Below are positions 33,320-44,735 of a stretch of DNA of 64,000 nucleotides, piece after piece. The notes under the pieces were generated by a model, which made no database searches, was not told the origin of the DNA, and saw only the letters and a program-made list of their open reading frames with translations. Numbering within the stretch: the first letter of the stretch is position 1; every line of letters begins with the position of its first letter. This DNA is from Haematobia irritans (taxonomy: Eukaryota; Arthropoda; Insecta; Diptera; Muscidae): contig NC_134397.1 of NCBI RefSeq assembly GCF_050003625.1, positions 65,136,669 to 65,200,668 of the forward strand, written 5' to 3'. Both the position numbers and the translations under genes were made by a program.

Positions 33320-35016
33320 TATACCCTTCACCACTACTGTGGTACAGGATATAACATGTTAGGTTAGGTTAAAGTGGCAGCCCGATTAAATTTCAGGCTC
33401 ACTTAGACTATACAGGGTATAATAAGTTTGTGCATTTGTATGTAACGCCAAGAAGGAAAAGTCTGAGACCCATCGTTTAGTATACCGATCGTCTTAGAAT
33501 TAAATTCTGCGTCGATTTAGCGATGTCCGTCTGTCTGTCTGTCTGTATTTGTAATTTTGTGTGCAAAGTACAGCTCGCAGTTTAAGTCCGATCGTCCTCA
33601 AATTTGGCACAAGGTAATTTTTTGGGGCAAAGACAATCGCTATTGATTTTGGAAAAAATCGGTTCAGATTTAGATATAGCTGCGATATATATTTATCCCC
33701 GATCTGGTCATAATTGGCGTGTTTATCAACCGATGTACTTCAAATTCAGTACATCCGAATATTTTATTAGTCTCGCAAAATTTGCAAAATATCAACCAAA
33801 TCGGTTCAGATTAAGATATAGCTCCTATATATATCTTTCGTCCGATTTGGACTTATATAGCTTCAGAAGCCATAGCTTTGCAGTGATTTGCTTCAAATTT
33901 TGCACAAAGGGTACGTTTAATGGTACGGTTATATGTGTCAAATTTGGTTAAAATCGGTTCAGATTTAGATATAGCTCCCATATATATCTTTCGTCCAATT
34001 TGAACTTATATGGCCTCAAATGCCAGAGTTTTACCATGACTTGCTTCAAATTTTGCACAAGGAGTACGTTTAATAGTATCGGTAAGCGTACCAAATTTGG
34101 TTGACATCGGTTCAGATTTACATATAGCTACCATATATACCTTTCGCGCGATTTAGACTTATATGGCCTCAAAAGCCAAAGTTTTACTGTGAATTGCTTC
34201 AAATTGTGCACAAACGGTACGTTTAATGATACTGTTACGTGTGCCAAATTTGGTTAAAATCTGTTCAGATTTACATATAGCTCGAATATATATCTTTCGT
34301 CCGATTTGAAATTATATGCCCTCAAAAGCCAGAGTTTTGCCGTGACTTGCTTCAAATTTTGCGTATAGAGTACGTTTAATAGTATCAGTAAGTTTGCCAA
34401 ATTTGGTTGAAATCGGTTCAGATTTAGATATAGCTCCCATATATATTTCGCCCGACTCATATGACCACGGAGGCCAAAGCTATACTCCCATTTTGGTGAA
34501 ATTTTGCGGAGATAGCAGAATTATTATTCTAACTATGCATGTCAAATTTAGTCAAAATCGGTTCAGATTATAAATAGCTCCCATATATACGTACACCAGA
34601 GTTGGGGAAATATACTCCCATTTTTGTGAAATTTTGCAGAGATATCACAATTATTATTCTAACTATGCATGCCAAATTTAGTCAAAATCGGTTCAGATTA
34701 TAAATAGCTCCCATATATACGTACACCAGAGTTGGGGAAATATGGTAGACTGTTTCATATTTTATACACATTTTCTATGGGATTTTCCTCCAATTAACTG
34801 GATAGCGTTAGCCAATTTAAATTTTAATTCTAGAAATTTTCTAGAAGTACAAAAAATTGTCTCCATTATATGTATTTGTATCTGAAAATGCAAATCTTTA
34901 TATAGCTCCCAGCAAATTTGAAGTAGTTGAGATGGTAACACAAATGTTTGTCTACATAGTGGTGAAGGGTATAATATAGTCGGCACCGTCCGACTTTAGA
35001 CTTCACTTACTTGTTT
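33320..35016 (+). mobile_element. HINE/DINE-1-like family B, complete copy
   Basis: 5' end TATACCCTTCACCACTACTG. The GTCTGTCTGTCTGTC tract is at 33530. Central repeats of 153 bp (CGGTTCAGATTTAGATATAG, spaced 153, 153, 153) run from 33660 to 34740. The 3' end is GGTGAAGGGTATAATATAG, then hairpin AGTCGGCACCGTCCGACT, then ACTTACTTGTTTT. It is inserted in the satellite. A LINE/SINE tail fragment interrupts it at 33355-33411. Confidence 0.9.
33355..33411 (-). mobile_element. LINE/SINE 3' tail fragment with 11-bp target duplication
   Basis: Minus strand: ATAGTCTAAGTGAGCCTG, AATCGGGCTGCCACTTTAAC, then CTAACCTAAC. Flanked by ACAGGATATAA (33344-33354) and ACAGGGTATAA (33412-33422), one mismatch. The form AATTTAATCGGG...TTTAAC matches the LINE end at 17096, not the SINE, so it looks like a dead-on-arrival LINE insertion. 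Confidence 0.75.
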
Positions 35017-35781
35017 TTCTAGAAATTTGTATGATAAGTGAATTTTTTGTAGAATTTATCCTAATAGGAGATTTTTTAGAATTCTTTCTGTTAGGCGATT
35101 GAAGATAGACCAATTTTTCTTGGCAAATATATAAGCACTTTTCTTGCAGGTGAATTTTCTTAGAAATGTAGCTGGTAGGTGATTTCTTTTAAAAAAATTT
35201 ATGATGGGTGATTTTTTGTATAATTTGTTGAAAGACAAATTTTATTTAATATTTTGCGGATAGACGAGTTTTTCTTAGAAATTTTTCTGCAAATTTTCTG
35301 CTAAGCGAGTTATTCCAAATTTTCTTAGAAATGCCGCAGATGAACGATTTCTTTGTAAATTTGATGAAAATCGAATTTTCTTAGAAAATTTGATGAAAAG
35401 AAAATTTACTTGGAAAATTTGATGAAAGGCGATTTTCCTAGAACATTTTATAATAGGAGTTGTTTGGCCGATATTCGAATTTTCTCAGAAAATTTGATGA
35501 AAGACAAATTCTTTTAGAAAATTGAATGAAAGGCGATTTTTTTTAGGAAATTTGCTAATAGGTTAATTTTCGTTTCTTCTATTACAGATAATTTTTTTGT
35601 AAATTGGTGATAGGCGAACGTTCTTTAAAAATTAGCAGGTAGGCGAATTTTTATGAAAAAAATATGAAAATATTGGTGATGTGAATTTGAGGGTGAATTT
35701 TCTTAGACAATTTTGTGGTAGGCGAATCATCTTAGAAATTTTGGTTAAAGGTTTGTGAAAAAATATGCTCATGTTGGTGAT
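35017..35781 (+). repeat. Degenerate satellite, second block
   Basis: More of the GGTGATAGGYGAATTTTCTTAG-like unit with variable spacing. It ends TTGGTGAT at the left edge of the CCCAGC element and resumes ATGTGAATTTGAGG after it. Confidence 0.8.
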
Positions 35782-36632
35782 CCCAGCAAAAAAAGAGCTT
35801 CCAAAAAAGTAATTTGGATCCCCAATCTGTGATCCGGAAGTAGTGCACACTTGGATCATCTCCAATGAATTTTATATGGGCTTGTCATAGGACGGAAGTA
35901 CTCCATTTTTGGATCCTTTGCATTGCGTTAGAAGTTGTGCTCTGGAAGTTAATTTGAACGAAGAAATTTAAAAAGCGAAAAAAAAATTTTTTCAACCAAT
36001 TTCACTTTTTTTCATCCATATGTTTTATTACACTATTATTTTCCTATTATCTAATTTTTACAATTTGAAAAACTTTTTCGCTCCAACCAGGGATTGAACC
36101 TGGGTTTACTGGCAACATAACAGAACGCCTTAGCATACTCAGCCACCTTCTCAAAAGAACTTCCATGGAAGCGAAAGAGTCAAATGGCACAGGTTCAAAT
36201 CCCAGCGGGGATGAAATTTATTTTTTATTATTATTATTTTTTTACTTTTTTATTTATTTTCTATTTTTTTAAGTTTTTTTATTAGTTTTCTATTTTTTTT
36301 TTTTTGTAAAATTTAATTGTCCAAAATTTGTACATAAAATAGCCTGATTGCGTTCATTCTAATACTTGTCCACAAGGACTGCATCGAAAGTAGAAAAAAA
36401 TCATTGGGGGATCCCAAGATGCGCTTTAGAAGAAATGTTTGTGTACTTGTCCAAAAGGACTGCATCGGAAGTGGAAAAAAATCATTGGGGGATCCCGCGA
36501 TGCTCTTTAGAAGAAATGTTTGTGGACTTGTCCAAAAGGACTGCATCGGAAGTTGGAAAAACTCGATGGGGGATTCTGGGTTGGGCTTTAAAAGAAATGT
36601 TTGTGGAACAACTTCCAATTTTTTTTGCTGGG
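35782..36632. mobile_element. CCCAGC-type TIR element, 851 bp, with tRNA-like inserts
   Basis: Ends CCCAGCAAAAAAAGAGCTTCC and (reverse) CCCAGCAAAAAAAATTGGAAG: clear inverted repeats of about 13 bp plus a subterminal GAAGTT. AT flanks both ends. The satellite text TTGGTGATGTGAATTTGAGG nearby (35677) gives the empty site, so the target duplication is 2 bp. Three near-identical 79-bp units at about 36370-36600 (GACTGCATCGGAAGT, TCATTGGGGGATCCC) are tandem. No transposase. Confidence 0.85.
36082..36152 (-). repeat. tRNA-Leu/Ser-like relic inside the CCCAGC element
   Basis: Minus strand TGGCTGAGTATGCTAAGGCG (like the D-arm of tRNA-Leu/Ser) and AGGTTCAATCCCTGG (T-arm and B box). A second B-box-like GGTTCAAATCCCAGC on the plus strand is at about 36192. 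A sister copy lies at 63422-63490. The variable region and acceptor stem do not pair well, so a working tRNA is unlikely. Confidence 0.5.
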
Positions 36633-37255
36633 ATGTGAATTTGAGGTTGATTTTTTTTAGAAAATTTGGTGATAGTGGAATTATCGTAGAAAATTTGGTT
36701 ATAGGTGAATTTTCTTAGAAAATTTAGTGATAGGGGATTTTGTTGGAATTCTAGCAATAGGAGATTTTCATAGAAAATTATAAGTTAGACTTATTTCTTT
36801 CTAATTTGGTGACAGTTGAATTCTCTTAGAAAATTTGGTAAAAAGCGAATTTTCTTAAAAAAATTGGAAATATGCGAATTTTCTTAAACAAATTTGGAAT
36901 ATGCGAATTTTCTTCGAAATCTTGGTGAGAGGTGAATTTTCTGAAAACAAATTGGTAATAGTTGAATTTTCTTAGAAAATTAAGTGAATTTTTATATAAA
37001 AAAGGTTATATTCGAATTTTCTTTCAAAAAGGCAAATATAAAAATTTGGTGATAAGCGATTTTTTATTTAATTTGGAGATATGCGAAATTTCATTAAAAA
37101 AATAAACAGATAAGCTATTTTTTTCTAAAGAAATATGGAAAATTTGGTAATAGACAATATTCTTTAGACAATTTTCTGATAGGCAAATTTGGAGATAGGT
37201 GAATTTTCTTCAAAAATTTGCTGGTGGGCAAATTTTCTTAGAAAATTTGATGATG
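36633..37255 (+). repeat. Degenerate satellite, third block
   Basis: Continues the 28-30 bp units (TTTGGTGATAGTGGAATTAT, TATGCGAATTTTCTTAAA) up to the target site of the hAT element. Confidence 0.8.
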
Positions 37256-38617
37256 GGTGAATGCAAGGCCGTAGCCAGGATTTTAATTCGGGGGGGGTTC
37301 AACTTAAAAAAAATATTCATATAATCTCATGTGTAAAAAATTTTATTTAGGCATAGGTATGTATACAATATTTATACCCTTCACCACTACTGTGGTACAG
37401 GGTATAATAAGTTTGTGCATTTGTATGTAACGCCAAGAAATAGTGGTCATAGACCCATCTTTTAGTATACCGATCGGCTTAGAATTAAATTCTGAGTCGA
37501 TTTAGCGATGTCCGTCTGTCTGTCTGTCCGTCCGTCCGTCTGTCTGTATATGTAATTTTGTGCACAAAGTACAGCTCGCAATTTAAGTCCGATCGTCCTC
37601 AAATTTGGCATAGGGATGTTTTGTGGGACAGAGACAATCGCTATTGGTTTTGGAAAAAATCGGTTCAGATTTAGATATAGCTGCCATATATATTTATCCC
37701 CGATTTGGTCGTAGTTAGCGTGTTTATCAACCGATTTTCTTGAAATACTGTACATCCAAATATTTTATGATTCTCGAAAATCCTGCAAAATATCAGCCAA
37801 ATCGGTTCAGATTTAGATATAGCTCCCATTTATATCTTTCGTCCGATTTAGACTCATATGACGACAGAAGCCAAAGTTTACTACCGATCTTCGTGAAATT
37901 TTGCACAGAGTGTAGAATTGACATTCTACCAATGCTTGGTATATTTGATCGAAATCGGTTCAAATTTAGATATAGCTCCCATATATATCTTTCGTCCGAT
38001 TTGAACTTATATGGCCACAAAAGCCAGAGTTTTGCCGTGATTTGCTTCAAATTTTGCACAAGGGGTACATTTAATAGTATCGTTACGTGTGTCAAATTTT
38101 GTTAAAATCGGTTCAGATTTAGATATAGCTCACATATATATCTTTCGCCCAATTTGGACTTATATGGTCCCAAAAGCCCGAGTTTTGCCCTGACTTACTT
38201 CAAATTTTGCACAAGCGGTACTTTTAACGATACTATTGTATGTGCCAAATATGGTCAAAATCGATTCAGATTTAGATATAGCTCCCATATATATCTTTCG
38301 TCCGATTTGAACTTATATGGCCTCAAAATCCAGGGTTTTGCCGTGATTTCAAATTTCGCACAAGAAGTACGTTTAGTAGTATCGGTAATTGTGCCAAATT
38401 TGGTTGAAATCGGTTCAGATTAAGACATGGCTCCCATATATATCTTCCGTCCGATTTGCACTCATATGACCAGGGGGCCAAAGTTATACTCCCATTTACG
38501 TGAAATTTCGCATAGATAGCAGAATTATTATTCTAACTATACATGTCAAATTTAGTCAAAATCGATTCAGATTATATATATAGCTCCCATATATACGTAC
38601 ACCAGAGTTGGGAAGTA

Positions 38618-39239
38618 CACTGAAATAAATGAAGTCGTATTGTCCTTATAATTAAGTTATTTGACTTAAAAATGGGTATCATAACATGAAAGAAAAATTT
38701 TTTGGGGTAAGGTCAACTTGACTTTAAAAATTCAGAAAAGGTCTTTAAAATTAATGAAATTGTCTTTTAATTTGTTGTCTTTTTGCATCTTGACTACAAA
38801 GCAAAAAACGTTCAAAAATAGGATATGTTTTTCAACACTTTATTTTATAGATAAGTTAGGTTAGGTTATGTGGCAGCCCGATGTATCAGGCTCTTTTAGA
38901 CTATTCAGTCCATTGTGATACCACATTGGTATTTTATAGATGTTTTCTACTTGAAACATAGCATAATTTCTACTGGAAGTCGATTCTGAATTTAGAAAAT
39001 AAAGTTGTCGTTAATTCGTTTTTAAAGGACATTGATATCATATGAAGAAATAAAGGTGAAAAAAAACGAAAAATTAAAATTTGTTTCCTAGAAGCAAGAA
39101 CACAAAACCTAAATTTCAAAGAGAATTGTGTCTTAAAAGTATCCTTACTTTTATTCTCCGCTTCTTTGGCTCGGAATCAATACCAAAATTTTTAAAGTAA
39201 AGAGAAAATCTTTGGTAACGGGCATGCTTTTTTTCAGTG
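38618..39239 (-). mobile_element. CACTGAAA-type TIR element with TA duplication
   Basis: Ends CACTGAAATAAATGAAG and TTTTTTTCAGTG, with TA at 38616-38617 and 39240-39241. The empty site (GGTAGACTG) is seen in the sister HINE-B at 34745. The interior is noncoding and holds a SINE/LINE tail at 38853-38929. Confidence 0.9.
38853..38929 (-). mobile_element. SINE/LINE 3' tail with 12-bp target duplication
   Basis: Minus strand AATGTGGTATCACAATGGAC, TGAATAGTCTAAAAGAGCC, CATCGGGCTGCCACATAACC and CTAAC repeats. Flanked by TATTTTATAGAT on both sides (38841-38852 and 38930-38941), exact. Such variable-length duplications and 5' truncation are typical of LINE-driven insertion. GATACATCGGG is the SINE form. 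Confidence 0.85.
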
Positions 39240-39475
39240 TAGACTGTTACATATTTTAGACCCATTTTCAATAGAAGTTTCCTCCCATTAACTGGATAGC
39301 GTTAGCCGATTTAAATTTTAATTCTAGAGATTTTGTAGAAGTAAAAAAATTGTCTCCTTTTATAGCTTCCAGCAAATGTGAAGTAGTTGAAATGGTAACA
39401 CAAATTTTGGCCTACATAGGGGTGAAGGGTATAATATAGTCGGCCCCGCCCGACTTTAGACTTTACTTACTTGTT

Positions 39476-39671
39476 TTATAATATTAAATTGAGCCGACGG
39501 GCTTTTTGGGCAGCAAATAAATCAATTACTTCTTCAGTCGGCACATTTATTCGGCGATGAACCGACATTAATGCCAATCCATTGAGTCTACTCTCGCTAG
39601 TCGAATTTCTAAGATACGTCTTTAATCTCTTCATTATTGAAAATGAAAGTTCGGATGAGTACGTAGTAACT
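39476..39671 (-). pseudogene. hAT transposase C-terminus (dimerisation domain), part 2
   Basis: Minus strand: TTYSSELSFSIMKRLKTYLR, then ESRLNGLALMSVHRRINVP, then EEVIDLFAAQKARRLNLIL and stop. This is the conserved hAT C-terminal region (SxxxSFSxxKRLKTYLR, LxxLALMSxHR). It joins in frame to 40379-40510 once the element at 39672-40371 is removed. The rest of the transposase (DNA-binding and catalytic parts) is deleted. Confidence 0.88.
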
Positions 39672-40371
39672 GCACGGATGGAAAATGCAGTACTATAGTA
39701 CTTTTTTCAATACTTCTTCACCCCGGTCAGTACCGTAGTACTCCCGCGAATGATTTAGTACCTTTTTTGTAGACATTTTTGAGTCGATATCAGATTTATG
39801 GTACAATAGCTTTGACAAAATATTTTAATATTTTGAAAAAGTCTTTATCAACCTTATTTGGTAATAGTCTTTTACAAATATGGCAAAACAGACATGTTCA
39901 TGTGGGAAGAAAATCTCGATTTTGTAAAAGACATAGTCAAAAACAGGATTTTATTGAACGTCAAGAATGTTTTAGTCGAAAAAAGAATGCGATTCTATAT
40001 TATCGATTTTTTATTTCGGTAGAAAATGTTGTCAAAATTTTATTTCAATTGAAAATTTTGTACAAATTTTGTTTCTTTAGGAAATTTTTGCAAAATTTTA
40101 TTTCTATAGAAAAAATGTTGCAACATTTTTTTTCTACAGATTTTTTTTGCAAAATTTTATTTCTATTGAAAATTTTTGCAAAATTTTATTTCTATAGAAA
40201 ATGTTTGCAAAATTTTATTTATATAGAAAATTTTGTCAAAATTTAATTTTCTTTAAAATTTAGTCTATTGACAATAATTTTCCAGTGAAATTTTTGTTGA
40301 AATTTAGTAAAAAGTACCTTTCCGCTCAAAAAATACCTTTTTGTACTTTCTTAAAAATTGTATTTTCCATG
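39672..40371. mobile_element. Second hAT-like element inside the transposase fragment
   Basis: AGTAACT repeats on both sides (39665-39671 and 40372-40378). The termini share ATGGAAAAT (left: ATGGAAAATGCAGTACTATA, right end reversed: ATGGAAAATACAATTTTTAA). It carries many GTACTTTTT/AAAAAGTAC words and a short decayed run of 29-bp minisatellite units (40015-40255). No coding capacity. Confidence 0.75.
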
Positions 40372-40378
40372 AGTAACT

Positions 40379-40510
40379 CGCAAAGTGACCAAAATTTTTA
40401 AAAGCATATGCACATTTGGAAATATCTCTTTATTGCACTCTCCAAGTACTTCCATCGCTGAATTAGGCAGGTTCTTTTCGCAGGTTTTGCGCCATTTCAT
40501 TTACACATGT
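40379..40510 (-). pseudogene. hAT transposase C-terminus, part 1
   Basis: Minus strand: KWRKTCEKNLPNSAMEVLGE, then CNKEIFPNVHMLLKILVTLRV. It leads straight into TTYSSELSFS of the 39476-39671 part. Upstream of about 40510 no transposase text is seen, and 40511-40868 is noncoding, so most of the ORF was deleted before or apart from the later insertions. Confidence 0.8.
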
Positions 40511-40981
40511 GTGTTTGGCTGTTTCGTTGTTGTTGCTATGGCCAAACAAAGCGAGACATGTTCACAAAAAGAACAACAAACACAAATAAAAAGCAGAAAG
40601 ACATTTTCCAAAAGTGAAATTTGTGGTGCGAGAACAAAAACAATTTGTTTTTTTCGACCATCGTTTGACGGGCTTTTCAACTAGTATTCTATGATTTGTG
40701 CAAGTTTTATAGGTAAGCGTTTTTCAAAATAAAACCTCCAGCTTTTCTTCAACATCTTCGATAAGATTTTTCTATGCAGCTAAAAATATATATTTATTTA
40801 TATAAAAATATTCATTCATTTCGGGGGGGGTTTGATCCCCCACATCCCCCCCCCTGAATACGGCCTTGGGTGAATGTTGTAGAAATTTACTAATGGATTA
40901 ATTTTATTGGAAACTTTGCTAATAAGATAATTTTCTTAAAAAAAATTGCTGATAGACATTTTCTTAGAAATTTTGCTGATA

Positions 40982-43107
40982 CACTGAAAAAAAATATTGT
41001 CGTGATGCTAAAGATTTCATGTCTTTAAAATACGAATGCAATTTTTTTTTATAACATGAAATAAAATTCTTTTGGAATAAGGTCAACGTGACATTAATAA
41101 TTCAGAAAAATTCTTTAAAATTAATAAAATTGTCTTTAATTTGTTGTCTTTTGGAATCTTGAATACAAAGCAAACAACTATATACGGCCGTAAGTTCGTC
41201 CAGGCCGCATCTTATGTATCCTCCACCATGAATTGCATATAAACTTGTACTAAAGACTGTCATCCACAATCGAATTACTTGGGTTGCGGTAACACTTGCC
41301 GATGGCAAGGTATCTTAAAACTTCTTCACACCGTCTTCTAAATTGCAAGGTTGTCGATACGTGGTATATATTAAACTAAAAAAGTCCGATTAAATACGTA
41401 TATAATTAAGTTTGACAAATTTTTTTATAGAAATAAAATTTTCACAAAAGTTTCTATAGAAATAAAATTTTGACAAAATAAAATTTTGACAACATTTTCT
41501 ATAGAAGTAAAATTTGGACAAAATTTTCTATAGAAATCAAATTTTTACAAAAATTTCTTTAGAAATAAAATTTTGACAAAATTTTCTATAGAAATAAAAT
41601 GTTGGTAGATTATTTTTGTCTCGATTGGCAGCCATGATTATAAACTGATATGGACCAATTTTTGTGTAATTGGGGATCGGCTATATATAACTATAGACCG
41701 ATATGGACCACTTTTGGCGTGGTTATTAGCGGCCATATACTAACACCACGTTCCAAATTTCAACCAGATCGGATGAATTTTGCTTCTCCATGAGGCTCAG
41801 GAGATCAAATCTGGGGAACGGTTTATATGGGGGCTATATATAATTATGGACCGATATGGACCACTTTTTGCATGGTTGTTAGAGACCATATACTTACACC
41901 ACGTACCGAATTTCAACCGGATTGGATAAAATTTGCTTCTCTTAAAGGCTCCACAAGCCAAATCTGGAGATCGGTTTATATGGGGGCTATATATAAATAT
42001 GGACCGATGTGGACCAATTTCTGCATGCTTGTTTAAGGACCATATACTAGAACTATGTACCAAATTTCAGCCGGATCGGATAAAATTTGCTTCTCTTAGA
42101 GGCTCCGCAAGCCAAATCTGGGGATCGGTTTATATGGGGGCTATATATAATTATGGACCGATGTGGACCAATTTTTGCATAGTTGTTATAGACCACATAC
42201 TTACACCATGTACCAAATTTCAGCCGGATCGGATGGATTTTGCTTCTCTTAGAAGCTCCGCAAACCAAATCTGGGGATCGGTTTATATGGGGGCTATATA
42301 TATTTATGGACCGATGTGGACCAATTTCTGCATGTTTGTTAGAGACCATATAGTAACACCATGTACCAAATTTCAGCCGGATCGGATAAAATTTGCTGTC
42401 TTAGAGGCTCCGCAAGCCAAATCTGGGGATCGGTTTATATGGGGGCTATATATAATTATGAACCGGACCAATTTTTGCATCGTTGTGAGAGACCGTATAC
42501 AAACACCATGTACCAAATTTCAACCGGATCGGATGAACTTTGCTCCTCCAAGAGGCTCCGCAAGCCAAATCTGAGCGTCGGTAAAAGTGGTTCGATATGA
42601 CCCATTTTCAATACCATCCGACCTACATCAATAACAACTAAGTTTCAAGTCGATAGCTTTTTTCGTTTGGAAGTTAGCGTGATTTCAACAGACGGACGGA
42701 CGGACATGCTTCGATCGACTCAGAATTTCATCACGACCCAGAATACGGAATGACAAAGTTAATATACCCCCATCCTATGGTGGAGGGTATAAGAATTGTT
42801 AAAAATAGGACATGATTTTCAACACTTTATTTTAAAGACGTTTTTACTTGAAACATAGCACAATTTTTACTGGACGTCGAGTCTGAATTTGGAAAATAAA
42901 GTTGTCGTTAACTCTTATTTGAAAGCTGAAAAAACGAAAAATTAAAATTTGCTTCCTAGAAGCAAGTACACAAAACTCAAATTTAAAAGAGAATTGTGCC
43001 TTAAAAGTATCCTTACTTGTATTCTCCGCTTCTTCGGCTCGGAATCAATACCAAAATTGTTAAAGTAAAGACAAAATCTTTGAAACAGGACACGCTTTTT
43101 TTCAGTG
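40982..43107. mobile_element. CACTGAAA-type TIR element carrying a HINE-A copy
   Basis: Ends CACTGAAAAAAAATATTG and CGCTTTTTTTCAGTG, TA on both sides (40980-40981 and 43108-43109). It sits in the satellite (40877-40981 on the left, 43110-43150 on the right). The interior order matches 38618-39239 except for the HINE-A at 41175-42792. Confidence 0.88.
41175..42792 (-). mobile_element. HINE/DINE-1-like family A with 29-bp array
   Basis: 3' hairpin end at the left (ATATACGGCCGTAAG). 29-bp units at 41415-41600, about seven ~153-bp central repeats 41640-42570, GACGGACGGACGGACA at 42692, and GGTGGAGGGTATAAG at the right. The empty site is visible in the sister TIR element at 38800 (AAAGCAAAAAACGTTCAAAA). 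Confidence 0.88.
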
Positions 43108-43149
43108 TAGCAAATTTTTATAAAAAGTTTGGTGATAGAATTTAATTAT

Positions 43150-44735
43150 TAACTTATGGTCTAGTTTTAGAAAAAAATAAGTTCTTTGAAAATGTATATT
43201 TATTGCCCTTTTTCTAATTATTTTCAGATAAATTCGAAGGTTCAAAAAATAATTCGTGGTAAGTTAAATTTTTACACAAAATTAGAATCAGAGATTTTAT
43301 AAATTAATCATACTTGATTGCACTTTGTTTCTAAAAAAAAAAATCCTCTGTATCAAATTTAATTAAAATCTGATAAACATTAAAACCCACCTACATATGT
43401 AAACAACATAAACTCAGAAGACAAAGCACTCAGAAGTCGTATTGAGGCAATTATTTCTTGTAGCCACCATATGAATTGGAAAAAGTTTCATTTGAAATGG
43501 GAAATGTTTAATTTCATTTGAAAATGGTATCACTTCAACAATTTCGAATTTAAATAAAAAGTCTTTTCGTATCTCTAATAAAATATCAACTCATACTTTA
43601 TAATCATAATGAATTTTATTAAATTTGGTCAACGAAATTTTGTAATTTTTCGGCTAGAGACATCATACAATCTCAGTCTACAACGTTTGTGGTTTCTCGG
43701 CAAAGAAATGCGATAAGCTCATTTTACTCCATTAAGGGAGTTCTACATTTGACCGCAACAAATGGATGTTCGATGATGCATGGGCAGGCTATAGGGTGGA
43801 TGCATTAAAGCTACTATTTAAACTCTCCCAATTTTTCAGTTTAACATAAAGCCTGTTTTCTTTTCGTATTCGATGTAACATTTGTATCAGCTATCCATTC
43901 TGGATAGGATCAATGTACTGGTGTTCTATTAAGAACATCCCATCAGTACGAACCACGTCGGTTTTGCCAAATTGCATTTTGTTAAAGTGAAGTTCCCTCG
44001 ATTCACAATCACGGTTGCCACAGTTTGTAGAATTCTATCAAAAATGGTAGATTTTTTCTGTTTGATAGATTGGTAAAATTCGTAATATTTTGGTAGATTT
44101 TGCAAAATATTCCTCTCCAACTACAAAGAAACAAATAGCGCCAAAATATTTCCAATTAAAAAGTTGATTGAAGTTGAAATTTTTTTGTCAATTAATAAAT
44201 TAATTGATTAAGATAGAATCATTAAGTTAATAAAGTCAATGATTGACAATTTTTACATTTTTAGAGGTCAAAAACCTTTGTTGTTAGCACCTAATTGTTT
44301 TTTTATATTTATTTTCATAATTTATTATGATTGTAAATCTTGTAATAAATAAATAAATAAATTTTTAGTCAAACTCGAAAGACCGAGTCAGTTAAAAAAG
44401 TGATGATTTTGTTTTTTAATGTTTAAATAAAAATTTATTTCAAACAATCATTTTTTTAATCAAACTAAAAACACAAATTCAGATAAGAAAGTAATTCTTA
44501 ATTCAAAAAGTTAATTGAGTTTTGCAATCAACATCAAAAAAATGTTTAATTGAATCAATTAAAAAATTAATTGACATTTTCAAATTAAATTAATTAATTT
44601 CTTAATCAAATATTTTTTATGCCAAATTAAAACTGTGATTGATACTATCATTTTCGTGATTGAAGACATCTCAATTAAAAAATTAATTGGTTATATTAAT
44701 ATCGTGATTGATTAACAAAAAATTGTACTTCACAG
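43150..44735. other. No gene; AATTAATT-rich MITE relic at its right
   Basis: 43150-44130 is AT-rich with no recognised family. About 44140-44735 has the words GTGATTGA, AATTAATT and CAATTAAAAAATTAATTG typical of the MITE at 15135-15417, but the copy is disordered and longer. A decayed run of 29-bp-like units (TTTTCTATAAAAATAAAATTTTGAC type) follows at 44740-45150. Confidence 0.45.

Larger units (their letters stand above)
37373..39477 (+). mobile_element. HINE/DINE-1-like family B inside the hAT element
   Basis: 5' TATACCCTTCACCACTACTG, microsatellite GTCTGTCTGTCCGTCCG at 37512, central 153-bp repeats 37640-38600, then after the inserted element the 3' part with hairpin AGTCGGCCCCGCCCGACT and ACTTACTTGTTTT. 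It is close in sequence to 33320-35016. Confidence 0.9.
37264..40868 (-). mobile_element. hAT transposon with 8-bp target duplication, deleted and heavily interrupted
   Basis: Ends CAAGGCCGTAGCCAGG and (reverse) CAAGGCCGTATTCAGG, flanked exactly by GGTGAATG (37256-37263 and 40869-40876). A hAT transposase C-terminus is readable on the minus strand. G- and C-runs lie just inside both ends. It contains HINE-B (37373-39477, itself split by a CACTG element holding a LINE/SINE tail) and a second hAT-like element (39672-40371). Host sequence is the 28-30 bp satellite. Confidence 0.92.

Noticed and set aside
33530..33548. GTCTGTCTGTCTGTC tract as a stand-alone microsatellite
   Set aside because: The same tract recurs at the same place in nearly every HINE copy, so it is a structural part of those elements.
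41933..42574. 213-codon open frame and similar long frames in 11.6-13.1, 15.6-16.2, 56.0-56.3 and 58.7-59.7 kb
   Set aside because: They are translations of ~153-bp HINE central repeats (a multiple of three), identical in unrelated loci and open on both strands.
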